DNA of 64,000 nt, from NCBI GenBank assembly GCA_964535215.1, contig CAZHST010000019.1:1-64000 (forward strand). Reading direction: 5' to 3'. Below are positions 23,658 to 32,281 of the stretch, in pieces. The notes below the pieces were generated by a model. That model worked only from the letters and a program-made list of their open reading frames with translations. It searched no databases and was not told where the DNA came from. This DNA is from JACQHM01 sp964535215. GTDB taxonomy: Bacteria > Methylomirabilota > Methylomirabilia > Methylomirabilales > JACQHM01. Each line of letters opens with the position of its first letter. The first letter of the stretch is position 1. Position numbers and translations under genes: made by a program.

Positions 23658-24664
23658 TCCTGTCAGGGCTCCAGCAAGGCTTCCCACGGTGGATCAGGAG
23701 GGCCCTCCCCTGCAAGCCTCTTCGAGAGATCCACTATGTCATGGGCACCCTTCTAGACATCACCCTCTTCGGCGTGGAGCCGGACTTTGGGAGGACACTC
23801 CTCCGCAGGGGCTTTCGCGAGGCGAGAAGGCTGGAGGGCCTCTTCAGCGCCCATGACGAAGAGAGCTCCTTAAGCCGGTTAAACCGGATGGCCGGCCGAG
23901 GGCCGGTGGAGGTTGAGGAAGACCTGTTTGTCCTTCTCCAAGTCGCCGGAAGTCTTTGGCAGGAGACGGAAAGGGCCTTTGACATCACCTGCGGGCCCCT
24001 CCTCGACCTGTGGCAGCAAGCAACCCTGGACCAACGAGAACCTGACGAGACCTCCCTGAAGGAGACCCTGGAAAGAGTCGGATTTAAGAACCTCCGTCTC
24101 CGTGATGGAACAGCGGAGCTCCTCGTCAACGGGATGAGGCTGGATCTGGGAGGAATCGGCAAGGGTTACACCGTTGATAGAATCGTCGGGTTGTTAAAGG
24201 AAGCGGGGGTCCAGCACGCCCTGGTTAACTTCGGCTTAAGCAGCCTCTATGCCCTCGGTTCCCCTCCAGGGGAAGAGGCCTGGTGGATCTTCACCAAAGG
24301 GATGAGAGAAGGGGAATGGATTGGAAGGCTGGCCTTAAGCAATCAGGCCCTGTCGGTTTCAGGAAGCTATGGGCGCTCCCTGGAAATCCAGGGGAGGCGG
24401 TACGGTCATATCCTGGATCCTCGGACCGGCCTCCCTCTGGATCGGGAAAGGCTCTCCATTGTCCTCGGCCCTTCGGCCACCGAGGCCGAGGCCTTCTCCA
24501 CCGCCCTCCTGGTCCTCGACGGAGAGGAGGGGCTTGACCTGCTGGAGCGTCGCCCTTGGCTGGAAGGGATGATCGTCGAAGAAGGGCGGATGGCCATGAC
24601 CACAGGGTTCAGGTCAGGGAGCCGGTTTGAACCCTCCGTACGGGGGAAAAGGAGGGCGCTTTGA
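23654..24664 (+). CDS. apbE: ApbE-family FAD:protein FMN transferase
   Basis: A 336-residue enzyme that moves FMN from FAD onto a Thr/Ser of FMN-binding proteins outside the cytoplasm. Motifs: MGTLLDITLFG near the start, FDITCGPL (about 109), LDLGGIGKGY (about 163) and HILDPRTG (from 252). The GTG at 23654 overlaps the stop of the FMN-binding gene by four bases, so the two are translationally coupled. No clear lipoprotein or signal peptide is visible; residues 1-25 are weakly hydrophobic, so the site of action is uncertain. Confidence 0.92.
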   Translation: MILSGLQQGFPRWIRRALPCKPLREIHYVMGTLLDITLFGVEPDFGRTLLRRGFREARRLEGLFSAHDEESSLSRLNRMAGRGPVEVEEDLFVLLQVAGSLWQETERAFDITCGPLLDLWQQATLDQREPDETSLKETLERVGFKNLRLRDGTAELLVNGMRLDLGGIGKGYTVDRIVGLLKEAGVQHALVNFGLSSLYALGSPPGEEAWWIFTKGMREGEWIGRLALSNQALSVSGSYGRSLEIQGRRYGHILDPRTGLPLDRERLSIVLGPSATEAEAFSTALLVLDGEEGLDLLERRPWLEGMIVEEGRMAMTTGFRSGSRFEPSVRGKRRAL

Positions 24665-25188
24665 GGCAGTTCGCCAACTCCAACTTTCTCCTGACCAGGG
24701 CGTCGAAGGATACGAAGCTTATCTACACCGGCTTTCTCCTGCTGGTCGCTATTGGCCTGCTGACCATCCTCGCCTTCCAGATTGCCCGGATCGGGATCAG
24801 CTACGAACGGCTGGTTGTCCACTACCGGGGGGGTGAGCTGGGGCAGGAGATCGCCTTCCCGAAGACGTTTGCCGAGCTTCTGGAGGTCACCCATTTCCAC
24901 GCTTTCATGATGGCCATTATCTTCCTGGCCCTGGCCCATCTCTTCATCGCTACCTCCCTCCGACCCTCGCTGAAATTCTTCATCACCAGCGTGGCCTTCC
25001 TCGGGACCGTGATTGACCTCATAGCCCCGTGGCTCATCCGTTACGTCTCCCCCCTTTTCGCCCTCCTCCAACTCCTCTCCTGGATCGGGATGTGGATGGG
25101 GTACCTTCCCATGATCCTCTTCCCCCTCTACGACATGTGGCTGAAGAAACCCCGGCCGACCGCCAAGACCAACGAAGGGACCGATTAG
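24661..25188 (+). CDS. Four-helix membrane protein of the iron/flavin locus
   Basis: A 175-residue protein that starts at TTG 24661, inside the apbE stop, after GGAGG at 5 bases. Predicted helices: 21-43, 79-100, 104-124 and 131-155. An outside loop (44-78) follows helix 1. H78, H80 and H93 cluster at and in helix 2. Helices bearing histidines could hold haem, so this protein may pass electrons from the quinol pool to the FMN protein; that is inference. I do not recognise a named family with certainty. The end of the plus-strand operon follows. Confidence 0.7.
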   Translation: MRQFANSNFLLTRASKDTKLIYTGFLLLVAIGLLTILAFQIARIGISYERLVVHYRGGELGQEIAFPKTFAELLEVTHFHAFMMAIIFLALAHLFIATSLRPSLKFFITSVAFLGTVIDLIAPWLIRYVSPLFALLQLLSWIGMWMGYLPMILFPLYDMWLKKPRPTAKTNEGTD

Positions 25189-25245
25189 CCTGTTTCCACC
25201 CCCCAGCCGCCGATCCACTCCTAAAGAGCCCAATCCCCTCCCCTG

Positions 25246-25274
25246 TTGACAGGGTCCCAAGGGGGACGTATACT
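25246..25274 (+). promoter_or_regulatory. Near-consensus promoter of the small exported protein gene
   Basis: -35 TTGACA (25246-25251) and -10 TATACT (25269-25274) have a 17-base spacer, the best promoter on the plus strand here. The ATG of the next gene is 46 bases after the -10, with AAAGGAGG before it. Confidence 0.75.
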
Positions 25275-25319
25275 TACCTTAAAGGCAGGGGCGGATGTTC
25301 GAGAAAGGAGGAAACCCCG

Positions 25320-25652
25320 ATGAAAGGGAAGAAGGCCGTCGCTCTCGGAGCGATATTCCTCCATGCCGTTCTCCTCTTGAGTCTCGCTTCAGCGGAGGAA
25401 GGGCGGGTGCGTCAGATGACGGGGAAGGTGAGCGCTGTGACCCTCTCCTCCAAGACGATCGTGGTGGAGATCCCGCTCGGCAAGGACAGCCTCACCGTTG
25501 GAGGTGAGATCACCGACGAGACAGAGATCAGCGTGAATGGAAAAACGGCCACGCTCAATGATATCAAGGTCGGTGACCGGGTGACCGTTCGCTGGATCAA
25601 GGAAGAGCACGGCCATCGCCTCCTCTCCATTGTGGTGAAGAGCCCTAAATAA
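25320..25652 (+). CDS. Small exported DUF5666-like beta-barrel protein (paralogue 1)
   Basis: A 110-residue protein. The signal peptide is about 1-25 (cleavage near ASA), followed by one small beta domain: GKVSAVTLSSKTIVVE, then TETEISVNGKTATLND-type strands, then IKVGDRVTVRW. The same plan recurs in the two genes on the opposite strand just downstream. Such OB-like domains occur in many exported proteins of unknown role, sometimes tied to metal or copper response. I cannot give a function. It has its own strong promoter. Confidence 0.75.
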   Translation: MKGKKAVALGAIFLHAVLLLSLASAEEGRVRQMTGKVSAVTLSSKTIVVEIPLGKDSLTVGGEITDETEISVNGKTATLNDIKVGDRVTVRWIKEEHGHRLLSIVVKSPK

Positions 25653-25683
25653 CCCCCCCGGGCGCTCCATAGACCCTCACCCA

Positions 25684-25703
25684 CTAGGAGCCTAGGGTTT
25701 TTT
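25684..25703 (+). terminator. Weak intrinsic terminator
   Basis: A five-base stem (CTAGG 25684-25688, CCTAG 25691-25695) is followed by GG and six T. The stem is short, so the terminator would be weak. Confidence 0.35.
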
Positions 25704-25944
25704 CCTTCCTTTCCCCCTCCTTTCCGGCAAGCGTAAAGCTTTCAACCGTCGGCTCTCAAGGTTTCAGATCCGGACCCCTCTCCCAATCCGAAGTCGGCAG
25801 CCCCAAGCAGGTGACGGGTGACCGCTGATGGCGGGTGGGAAGGCTTACGAGGGAGGATCAGGAACAGGATAGGGGCAAACGTGGCGGGTCTTGAACGTCA
25901 AAGGGGCGATGACACAGCGGAGGAAAAAATCTCGGTTCCCTGCA

Positions 25945-25970
25945 GGGGCCGGGCAGAGATACCCGGCCCC
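25945..25970 (-). terminator. Stem-loop at the end of the lipoprotein transcript
   Basis: The arms GGGGCCGGG (25945-25953) and CCCGGCCCC (25962-25970) form a perfect 9-base stem. On the minus strand a run of T comes about 14 bases after it, further than in a classical terminator. Confidence 0.4.
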
Positions 25971-25989
25971 CACAGGAAAAAAACGGCTG

Positions 25990-26343
25990 TTACGGCTTCA
26001 CGGTGATGGCCTTTGCGATAAGCTTGCCCTCCTTCTCCTCAGATTGGACCTCCACCTTGGTTCCCGCGGTGAGATCAGCCAAGGTGAGGGTCGTACCATC
26101 CTTTGAAATGGTCGTTGCCGGGTCAACGGAGAAGGTCTTCTCGGCCCCGGTGGCGTCCTTGACCACGACCGTGTTGGCCGTGGTATCCACGGAAACCACC
26201 TCACCGGACACAGGAGCTGCCGCAGCCGGTGGGGCTGGAGCCGGGGCCTGGGCCTCTTCTTTCTTCCCGCAACCCTGAAGGAGCAACCCTCCTGCCAGCA
26301 CCAGAACACCTAGCAAACCAAAGAGCCACACCCGCTTCGTCAT
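25990..26343 (-). CDS. DUF5666-like lipoprotein (paralogue 2)
   Basis: A 117-residue lipoprotein. The lipobox LLLQGC puts the acylated cysteine at position 25. A proline/alanine linker (about 30-45) leads to one beta domain: VSGEVVSVDTTANTVVVKD, then ISKDGTTLTLADLTAGTKVEV and KLIAKAITVKP. It shares the motif series GxV.SVD..T.VVK...TLADL..G..V.V...GKL.AK with the neighbouring gene. Outer- or inner-membrane location is not decided. Function unknown. Confidence 0.8.
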   Translation of the reverse strand: MTKRVWLFGLLGVLVLAGGLLLQGCGKKEEAQAPAPAPPAAAAPVSGEVVSVDTTANTVVVKDATGAEKTFSVDPATTISKDGTTLTLADLTAGTKVEVQSEEKEGKLIAKAITVKP

Positions 26344-26412
26344 CCGTCGTCACCCCCTTTGCTTACGATTTTTTCCTTTCCAGCCAACGGCCGGAAGCTT
26401 CTAAACGAACCC

Positions 26413-26808
26413 CTACTGGGTGGCCGGCTTCTTGGCCGCCATCTTGACCTTCTTCACCGATTTGGCGGTGAGCTTGCCATCCACCTCGCTGTACGAGACG
26501 CTGACCCGATCTCCTGCCTTCAGATCGGCCAGGATTTTCGCCGCCTTCTCCTCGACGGAGAAGCTCAGCTCCTTGTCCTTGGTCTTCACGACCAGGGTCT
26601 TCGCCGCCGGATCAGCGGAAACGACCTCCCCTCGGGTGAACTTAGGTTTAGGCTTGGCGGCCGGTTTCTCAGCGGGAGCGGCTTTCTCCCCAGCCGGCAT
26701 CGCCTGGGGAGCCGCCGGCTTCTCGGCCGGCTTGGCCTGGGCGAAGCTTAGGGTTGCGAAGGAGAAAGCCACCAGGACAGCCAGTGGTACGACAAACAGC
26801 TTCTTCAT
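26413..26808 (-). CDS. DUF5666-like exported protein (paralogue 3)
   Basis: A 131-residue protein with a signal peptide (1-23, cleavage after SFAQA). A Lys/Pro/Ala-rich linker (about 26-55, repeats of AEKPAA) precedes one beta domain (RGEVVSADPAAKTLVVKT to LKAGDRVSVSY and GKLTAKSVKKVK). The domain matches paralogues 1 and 2. The very basic tail (KKVKMAAKKP) could bind an anionic surface. Gap to paralogue 2 is 69 bases. Function unknown. Confidence 0.8.
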   Translation of the reverse strand: MKKLFVVPLAVLVAFSFATLSFAQAKPAEKPAAPQAMPAGEKAAPAEKPAAKPKPKFTRGEVVSADPAAKTLVVKTKDKELSFSVEEKAAKILADLKAGDRVSVSYSEVDGKLTAKSVKKVKMAAKKPATQ

Positions 26809-26850
26809 CGCTCATAACCTCCTTCTGCCTTGACACCCGGTTCCTTCGAG

Positions 26851-27249
26851 CTAGAAGGATGGCCTGGCCAGGGCCGACTCGACGGCCCGGCCCAGGTCCT
26901 CCAGGTCACAAGGTTTCGAAAGGACAGCAAAGGCCTGAAGCTCCCTGGCCCTCGTGATCACCCCACGACCTGGAGAACTGGTCAAGAGGATCACCTTCGC
27001 CGGGAGGGACTGCTCGCGGATCCTCTGGAGGAGTTCCAAGCCATCCATCGCGGGCATGTTGAGATCGGTGATGACGAGATCGTAAAAGGGTCCTTTCTCC
27101 TTAAAAAGCTTCAGGGCTCTTTCCCCATCGGAGGCGAGATGGACCTCGTATCCCCGCCGTCTCAGAACCTCCACCAAGAGATCCCGAGCCCCCTCATCAT
27201 CATCGACGACCAGGATCCTGGCCTGACTTCCTCCCAACGCCTCTGCCAT
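26851..27249 (-). CDS. Single-domain response regulator (CheY-like)
   Basis: A 132-residue receiver domain with no output domain. The acidic pair D16/D17, phospho-acceptor D62, T90 and K112 complete the active site. It probably passes a phosphoryl group in a relay or binds a target protein. The NtrC-type regulator and its kinase are encoded 245 bases upstream on the same strand and may be its partners. The gap 27250-27493 holds no other gene. Confidence 0.88.
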   Translation of the reverse strand: MAEALGGSQARILVVDDDEGARDLLVEVLRRRGYEVHLASDGERALKLFKEKGPFYDLVITDLNMPAMDGLELLQRIREQSLPAKVILLTSSPGRGVITRARELQAFAVLSKPCDLEDLGRAVESALARPSF

Positions 27250-27493
27250 CCCCTGGAACCCTTGCAGGATAAGAAGAGCAACCGGTGTGCCATCCTCTTA
27301 AAGCCAGGGTTCTCCTTCTAAGGGGTTGTGGACAAAGGCTTTGTTGATCCAAGGGGGGGAAACGGTTGAAGGCCAGAGCGTTGGGAGGGATCAAACGGTC
27401 ACACCTTTCCCTCCCCTCTCTCCCAAAGAGTCAAAACGTTTCTAGAGGTTGGCCCAAGTGTGGCCTTCACCTTAGGGAGTGAGGCAATCCGCC

Positions 27494-28855
27494 TCATTCC
27501 TGCTCCCCTAGCTCGATCCCGTACCGCTTCGCCAGCCGGTAAAGGGTCCGACGGTGGATGCCGAGAAGCTCGGCAGCCCGTTTCTTGTTCCCCTTGGTCT
27601 GCTTGAGCACCCTCTGAATGTGACGCTTCTCCAGCTCCCGGAGCGTCAAAGACGATTCACCGGTTGAAGCCCCCTCCTCGGAAACCCCTCGGAGCTTTGG
27701 GGGGAGGTCCTCGGGCAGGAGAACGGCGTTCGTGGTCAAGGCCACGGCCCGCTCGATCACGTGCTGGAGTTCCCGGACATTCCCAGGCCAGTCGTACTCG
27801 AGAAGCAAGGCCATGGCCTCGGGAGAGGCATGGGAGATGGGACGGTTGTTCTCGGCCGCGTACTTCCTCAGAAAGTGATTGACCAGGAGGGGGATGTCCT
27901 CGCGCCGCTCCCGAAGCGGGGGAAGATGGATCGTTACAACACTTAAGCGATAGAAGAGATCCTCTCGGAACCTCCCCTCGGCCACCAGCTTCTCCAGGTC
28001 CTTGTTGGTCGCAGCAATGACCCGCACATCCACCTTGACGCTCTCCGTCCCTCCCACCCGCTTCACCTCATGCTCCTGGAGGACCCTGAGGAGCTTGGCC
28101 TGGGTGCTTGGGCTGATCTCTCCCACCTCATCGAGAAAGCAGGTCCCGCCGTGGGCCTCCTCGAACAGGCCCCGCTTGGCCACCACAGCCCCGGTAAACG
28201 CCCCCCTGACGTGACCGAACAGTTCGCTTTCCAGCAGGCTCTCGGCCAACGCGCTACAGTCAATGGCCACGAAGGGGCGATCGGCCCGGGGGCTATTGTA
28301 GTGAATGGCCCGGGCGATCAGCTCCTTACCGGTCCCGGTCTCCCCCTGGATCAGGACGGTGCTCCTGGTCGGGGCCACCCGAGCGATCACCTTGTAGACC
28401 TCCAGCATCCGGTCAGAAGAGCCCACGATGTTCTCAAAGCGGTACTTCTCCTTCAGTTCCTGCTTGAAACGGAGATTCTCCAAAACGAGCCTTCGCCGCT
28501 CCAGGGCCCTGGAGATGGTGAGCTTGATCTCCTCAAGCTTGAAGGGCTTGCTCACATAGTCATAGGCCCCCTCTTTGATCGCCTGGATCGCCGTCTCAAT
28601 GGAACCGAAGGCAGTCATCATGATGATGATGGTCTCGGGGCTGAAGGCCTTCAAACCCCGGAGGACCTCCAGGCCGTCCAGGTCCGGCATCCAGACATCA
28701 AGGAGGGCTACGTCGAAAGGCCTCTGGTTCCCCTTCTCCAGGGCCTCCCGCCCCCCTCCTGCCACCTCGACCTCGTACCCCTCCTTGGCCAACACCTCCC
28801 GGAGGAGATCGCAGGCGACAGGATCGTCATCGGCTACCAGCACCCTGACAGTCAC
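27494..28855 (-). CDS. NtrC-family sigma-54-dependent response regulator
   Basis: A 453-residue enhancer-binding protein. The receiver domain covers 1-120, with phospho-acceptor D53 and K103. The AAA+ domain has Walker A GETGTGKE (171-178) and the sigma-54-contacting GAFTGA (218-223). The C-terminal Fis-type helix-turn-helix is KKRAAELLGIHRRTLYRLAK. It activates promoters read by sigma-54 RNA polymerase when phosphorylated. The GTG at 28855 has AAAGGA 7 bases before it and lies 4 bases after the kinase stop, so the pair is coupled. Its targets are not visible in this window. Confidence 0.95.
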   Translation of the reverse strand: MTVRVLVADDDPVACDLLREVLAKEGYEVEVAGGGREALEKGNQRPFDVALLDVWMPDLDGLEVLRGLKAFSPETIIIMMTAFGSIETAIQAIKEGAYDYVSKPFKLEEIKLTISRALERRRLVLENLRFKQELKEKYRFENIVGSSDRMLEVYKVIARVAPTRSTVLIQGETGTGKELIARAIHYNSPRADRPFVAIDCSALAESLLESELFGHVRGAFTGAVVAKRGLFEEAHGGTCFLDEVGEISPSTQAKLLRVLQEHEVKRVGGTESVKVDVRVIAATNKDLEKLVAEGRFREDLFYRLSVVTIHLPPLRERREDIPLLVNHFLRKYAAENNRPISHASPEAMALLLEYDWPGNVRELQHVIERAVALTTNAVLLPEDLPPKLRGVSEEGASTGESSLTLRELEKRHIQRVLKQTKGNKKRAAELLGIHRRTLYRLAKRYGIELGEQE

Positions 28856-28859
28856 CGGT

Positions 28860-30533
28860 CTATCCTTTGTTCGCGGGGAGGAGGATCGTGAAGCAGGTCC
28901 CCTCCCCGACCTGACTGGCCACCATGATCCTTCCACCATGGGCCTTGACGATCCTTCGGCAGATGGCAAGGCCCAGCCCCGTCCCCCGCCCCACCCCCTT
29001 GGTGGTGAAGAAAGGCTCGAAGATCCGGTCGAGGTTCTCAGGCGGGATGCCTTCCCCGGTATCAGACACGGTGATCTCCACGAATCCCTCGTCCGAGATC
29101 AGAAGCCCGGCATCCTGAGGCGTTTCAAAAGACCCGGCCTCGTCCGGACCTTGGCCATCGGATCCCGGCCCGGACCCATCAACGGTCGAAGGCCGGGGGC
29201 CCCGGGTGGTGATAGTCAGCCGGCCACCCCCTGGCATCGCATCGAGGGCATTGAGGATCAGGTTTAACAAGACCTGTTGCAGCTGCCCGGCGTCTCCCAG
29301 AACCTGCAGGGGGGAGGGATCGGGATTAAAGGACACCTTCACCCCTTTCTGGTCAATGGCCGGCCCGGTGAAGTCCAGGAGGTTCCTGATCAGGGCGTTG
29401 ATATCAACCGGCTCAAAGGGCCTCTCGACCGGGTTGGAGGCTGTGAGGAATCCCTGGAGGATCTCCACCATCCTGGCGATCTGGGACTCGATGATCCGGA
29501 GCCGTTGGATGGCCTCTTCATCCCCTTCCCTTTCTTGGAGGAGAACCTGGACGTGGCCGGAGATCGAGTGGAGGGGAGTCCCAACCTCATGGGCCACCAT
29601 GGCGGCGAGCTGGCCGACCGCCGCCAGACGATCAGACCGGGCAAGCTCCCGCTGAATGTCAAAGAGCCGCTCGTTCACCCTGCGGAGCTCTTCGTTTCGT
29701 TCTGCCAGCTCCTTTGTGGCCTGCTCCACCTGGAGCTTCAGCTCCTGATTGAAGTTGTTGATCCTCACCAGGAGCTGGAGGTTCTGCTGGTACCCTTCCT
29801 TGATCCGCTGGAGCATCCGGTTGAAGCTCTCGGCCAACCGACCCAGCTCGTCCGGCGTCTTGACATCCGCCCTTGCTTCCAAATCCCCCTGCTCAGCCCG
29901 GGCCATGGTCTCCACCAAAGCCTGGATCGGACGATTCACGTTCCGCTGGAGATACCATCCCAGGAACCCAACGATGACGAGGGCGGCTATCCCCATGATC
30001 CCCAGGGACTGCCACCGCTGTCTGGCCGCCAAGCGGTCGGTCCCTTTGAGCGAGACCTCGACCCCCACCGCCCCCACCACCCTCCGCCCGATCCTGATCG
30101 GGGTGCCCACATCCCACACCCGCTCCCCGGCGCTAACCCGGAGGGTCGTCACGGTCCTGCCCCTTTTAAGGCTCCTTTGAACCACCTCCCTGAGGGTACT
30201 GATCGCCGCCCGATCGCTTGAGACAATCGAGACGAGACCCTCCGGCTTCAGGGCAAAGATGGCGATCCTGTTGATGCTCCCCCGGGACCGCATCACCGCC
30301 TGTACCTCCCGCCCAAGGGCCCGGAGGTCTTCCAGGTCCTGCTCGCTTAAGATCCCCGCGACCAACCCATGGGCGACCAGGACCCCCCGCTCCCTGACGT
30401 CCTCCTCCAGGGCCTTCTCGGCGATCCGGATGCTCAAGTAGACGGAAAGGGAGAGAACCGTGCCGACGATCAGGATGACAAGCAGGATGATCCGCGTCTG
30501 GAGGCTGAAGGTGGGGAGACGCCCGACGGCCAT
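28860..30533 (-). CDS. Sensor histidine kinase with HAMP domain
   Basis: A 557-residue membrane kinase. TM1 is about 14-36, an extracytoplasmic sensor of about 150 residues (CACHE-like) follows, and TM2 is near 180-200. A HAMP domain (NRPIQALVETMARAEQG), a coiled coil, the phospho-acceptor H315 (VAHEVGTPLHSISGH) and a C-terminal HATPase (GDTGEGIPPE-type, GTGLGLAICRRIVKAHGG) complete it. The proline linker after the H-box is normal for the HisKA group. A low-complexity insert (DGSGPGSDGQGP) interrupts the ATPase domain. It phosphorylates the adjoining NtrC-type regulator. Signal unknown. Confidence 0.95.
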   Translation of the reverse strand: MAVGRLPTFSLQTRIILLVILIVGTVLSLSVYLSIRIAEKALEEDVRERGVLVAHGLVAGILSEQDLEDLRALGREVQAVMRSRGSINRIAIFALKPEGLVSIVSSDRAAISTLREVVQRSLKRGRTVTTLRVSAGERVWDVGTPIRIGRRVVGAVGVEVSLKGTDRLAARQRWQSLGIMGIAALVIVGFLGWYLQRNVNRPIQALVETMARAEQGDLEARADVKTPDELGRLAESFNRMLQRIKEGYQQNLQLLVRINNFNQELKLQVEQATKELAERNEELRRVNERLFDIQRELARSDRLAAVGQLAAMVAHEVGTPLHSISGHVQVLLQEREGDEEAIQRLRIIESQIARMVEILQGFLTASNPVERPFEPVDINALIRNLLDFTGPAIDQKGVKVSFNPDPSPLQVLGDAGQLQQVLLNLILNALDAMPGGGRLTITTRGPRPSTVDGSGPGSDGQGPDEAGSFETPQDAGLLISDEGFVEITVSDTGEGIPPENLDRIFEPFFTTKGVGRGTGLGLAICRRIVKAHGGRIMVASQVGEGTCFTILLPANKG

Positions 30534-30542
30534 TGAACGCTC

Positions 30543-31466
30543 CTAGCGAGAGAGGACATCCCTGGCATTCCTGTTCAGGGAGCAGGCCTCCTGCGGTGGA
30601 CAGCCAACGGCTTCCAGTTGGATGGTCGAGTGGGCGATGCCGAAACGGGCCCTGAGCAGGTCGTTGATCCTCATGAGCAGCCCGGCACTGGCACTTAACG
30701 GGAGGTCGTCGTCTACCTGGATGTGGCAGCTTAAGGCGTAAAGGTGAGAGCTTAAGCTCCAGATGTGCAGGTCATGGACGTCCCTGACCCCCAGAAAGCT
30801 TCTGATGGCCCGGGCCACCTCCAGGAGGTCTACCCCCTTCGGGGTCCCTTCCATGAGGATGTTGACCGTCTCTTTTACGATCCCCCATGCCCCCACGAGG
30901 ATTAGGAGCCCGATGAGGATGCTGACGATGGGATCCACAGGAGCCCATCCGGTGAAGAGGACGACCAGGCCAGCCCCGATGACCCCTAACGAGGCCATGG
31001 CATCGCTTAACAGATGGAAGCGGGCCGAGCGGATGTTCAGGTCCTGTCTGAATCCTTTCAGGGAAAGGGCGACCCCCAGGTTCACCGCGACCCCGACAGC
31101 GGCTGTCAGGAGCATAAGCCTCCCCTCGGGGAGGGTAGGTTGGAGCAGTCGGTGCGAGGCCTCGTAGACCACAAAAAAGACAATGACGATTAAGGCCAAG
31201 GCGTTGGCGAGGGCGGCCAGGATACTGGCCCGGTGATAGCCGAAGGTTTTCTCTTCGGTAGCCGGCCTGGCGAGCTGTCGGAGGCCAAACCAGGCTAAGG
31301 TGAGGCCGAAGACGTCCATGAGATTGTGCCAGGCATCGCTGATCAAGGCCAGGCTGTCGGCGAACAGCCCGGCCACGACCTCGACCACCACGAAGGCAAG
31401 ATTGAGGTAGATCCCGACCTTCAGCCGCGGACCGACCCCCGAGGAAAAATCAACCCCCTCTGTCAT
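30543..31466 (-). CDS. CDF-family metal cation exporter
   Basis: A 307-residue cation diffusion facilitator with six helices. The metal site in helix 2 is DAWHNLMD and in helix 5 HLLSDAMAS; H/D pairs of this kind bind Zn2+, Co2+ or Fe2+. A C-terminal domain (about 215-300) carries RDVHDLHIWSLSSHLYALSCHIQVDDD. It pumps metal ions out of the cytoplasm by proton exchange. Its first codons overlap the end of the RodZ-like gene by four bases. Confidence 0.93.
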   Translation of the reverse strand: MTEGVDFSSGVGPRLKVGIYLNLAFVVVEVVAGLFADSLALISDAWHNLMDVFGLTLAWFGLRQLARPATEEKTFGYHRASILAALANALALIVIVFFVVYEASHRLLQPTLPEGRLMLLTAAVGVAVNLGVALSLKGFRQDLNIRSARFHLLSDAMASLGVIGAGLVVLFTGWAPVDPIVSILIGLLILVGAWGIVKETVNILMEGTPKGVDLLEVARAIRSFLGVRDVHDLHIWSLSSHLYALSCHIQVDDDLPLSASAGLLMRINDLLRARFGIAHSTIQLEAVGCPPQEACSLNRNARDVLSR

Positions 31467-32281
31467 GGCTCCTTCCGCTTCGAGAATCTTCTCTGCCCCT
31501 TGTCCAAAAGGACCAGGTCCCGGATCACCTGCCCGGAGGAACCGAGGACCCCGAGAGGGGAATCATCCAACGACAGCTCGACCCCCCCGGCGTTTCCCAA
31601 GGTGATGACGAATCGTTCCATGGCCGTCCAGTGGACCACATCCCCCGGCCTCAGGATAACGTCATACTCCTTCTCATCGGCGGCCACCTTCATCCAGGTC
31701 AGTTCCCTAGCCCTAACCCTGAGGACATGCTCGGTAGGCTCCGGCGGGTGCTCCGGCACCGCCCCTGGTCTGGGGGGAGGAACCTCCTGCGGCTTCTCGG
31801 TGCCCTGTTCCGGCCGGGGAGGGGAGGCCATCTCGACCCGGGATCCTTCCACGGCCTCCGGGGGCTTCACCTCCCCCACTTCCTCCCGCCTCTGGGAGAG
31901 AAGGGAGAAGCCCACGAAGGCGATGGGGACGGCCACCAGGAGGAACCCCAGGGCGGTGAGGATCTTCCTCAAGGAAAGGGTGTAGATCGGCGAAACCTGC
32001 CAGGGGGAGAGGTCCCTTCCGTTCCGGGCCTGGATCTGCCTTTTAAACTGGGCAAGGACCCCCTGGGGATCAAGACCTAAGAAGGCAGCGTACTCGATCA
32101 GGAACCGGGTAATGTAGGTCTCATCGGGCAGGAGCCGGTAGTCATCCTCCTCCATGGCCTTCAAGAAGACGAGCTTGATCCTGGTCGCAGCCATCACCTC
32201 CTCCAGCGAAAGCCCCTTGGCTTCCCGCCGCTCTTTCAGACGCTGGCCGACCGTCGGCCCAAGCCCTTCCTCTTTCGGCAT
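31463..32281 (-). CDS. RodZ-like helix-turn-helix membrane protein
   Basis: A 272-residue protein. N-terminal HTH (7-75: VGQRLKERREAKGLSLEEV), then a basic juxtamembrane segment, one membrane helix (about 100-122) and a proline-rich periplasmic linker. A C-terminal DUF4115-type beta domain (about 195-262, LRVRARELTWMKVAADE) ends it. This is the RodZ plan; RodZ links MreB to the cell-wall machinery. No mre gene is adjacent. The CDF gene downstream overlaps its stop. Confidence 0.88.
   Translation of the reverse strand: MPKEEGLGPTVGQRLKERREAKGLSLEEVMAATRIKLVFLKAMEEDDYRLLPDETYITRFLIEYAAFLGLDPQGVLAQFKRQIQARNGRDLSPWQVSPIYTLSLRKILTALGFLLVAVPIAFVGFSLLSQRREEVGEVKPPEAVEGSRVEMASPPRPEQGTEKPQEVPPPRPGAVPEHPPEPTEHVLRVRARELTWMKVAADEKEYDVILRPGDVVHWTAMERFVITLGNAGGVELSLDDSPLGVLGSSGQVIRDLVLLDKGQRRFSKRKEP

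Larger units (their letters stand above)
25653..25989. other. Gene-free convergent gap with hairpins
   Basis: This 337-base gap separates convergent genes. It holds a weak terminator (25684-25703) for the plus-strand gene and a strong hairpin (25945-25970) for the minus-strand gene. I found no gene or other recognised element; a plus-strand frame at 25818 looks random. Confidence 0.5.

Noticed and set aside
27327..27335. DnaA-box-like site (one mismatch) before the single-domain response regulator
   Set aside because: Isolated, imperfect and 17 kb from the origin; expected by chance.
27478..27500. Hairpin overlapping the stop of the NtrC-type gene
   Set aside because: A 9-base stem is possible, but no T-run follows, so I do not call a terminator.
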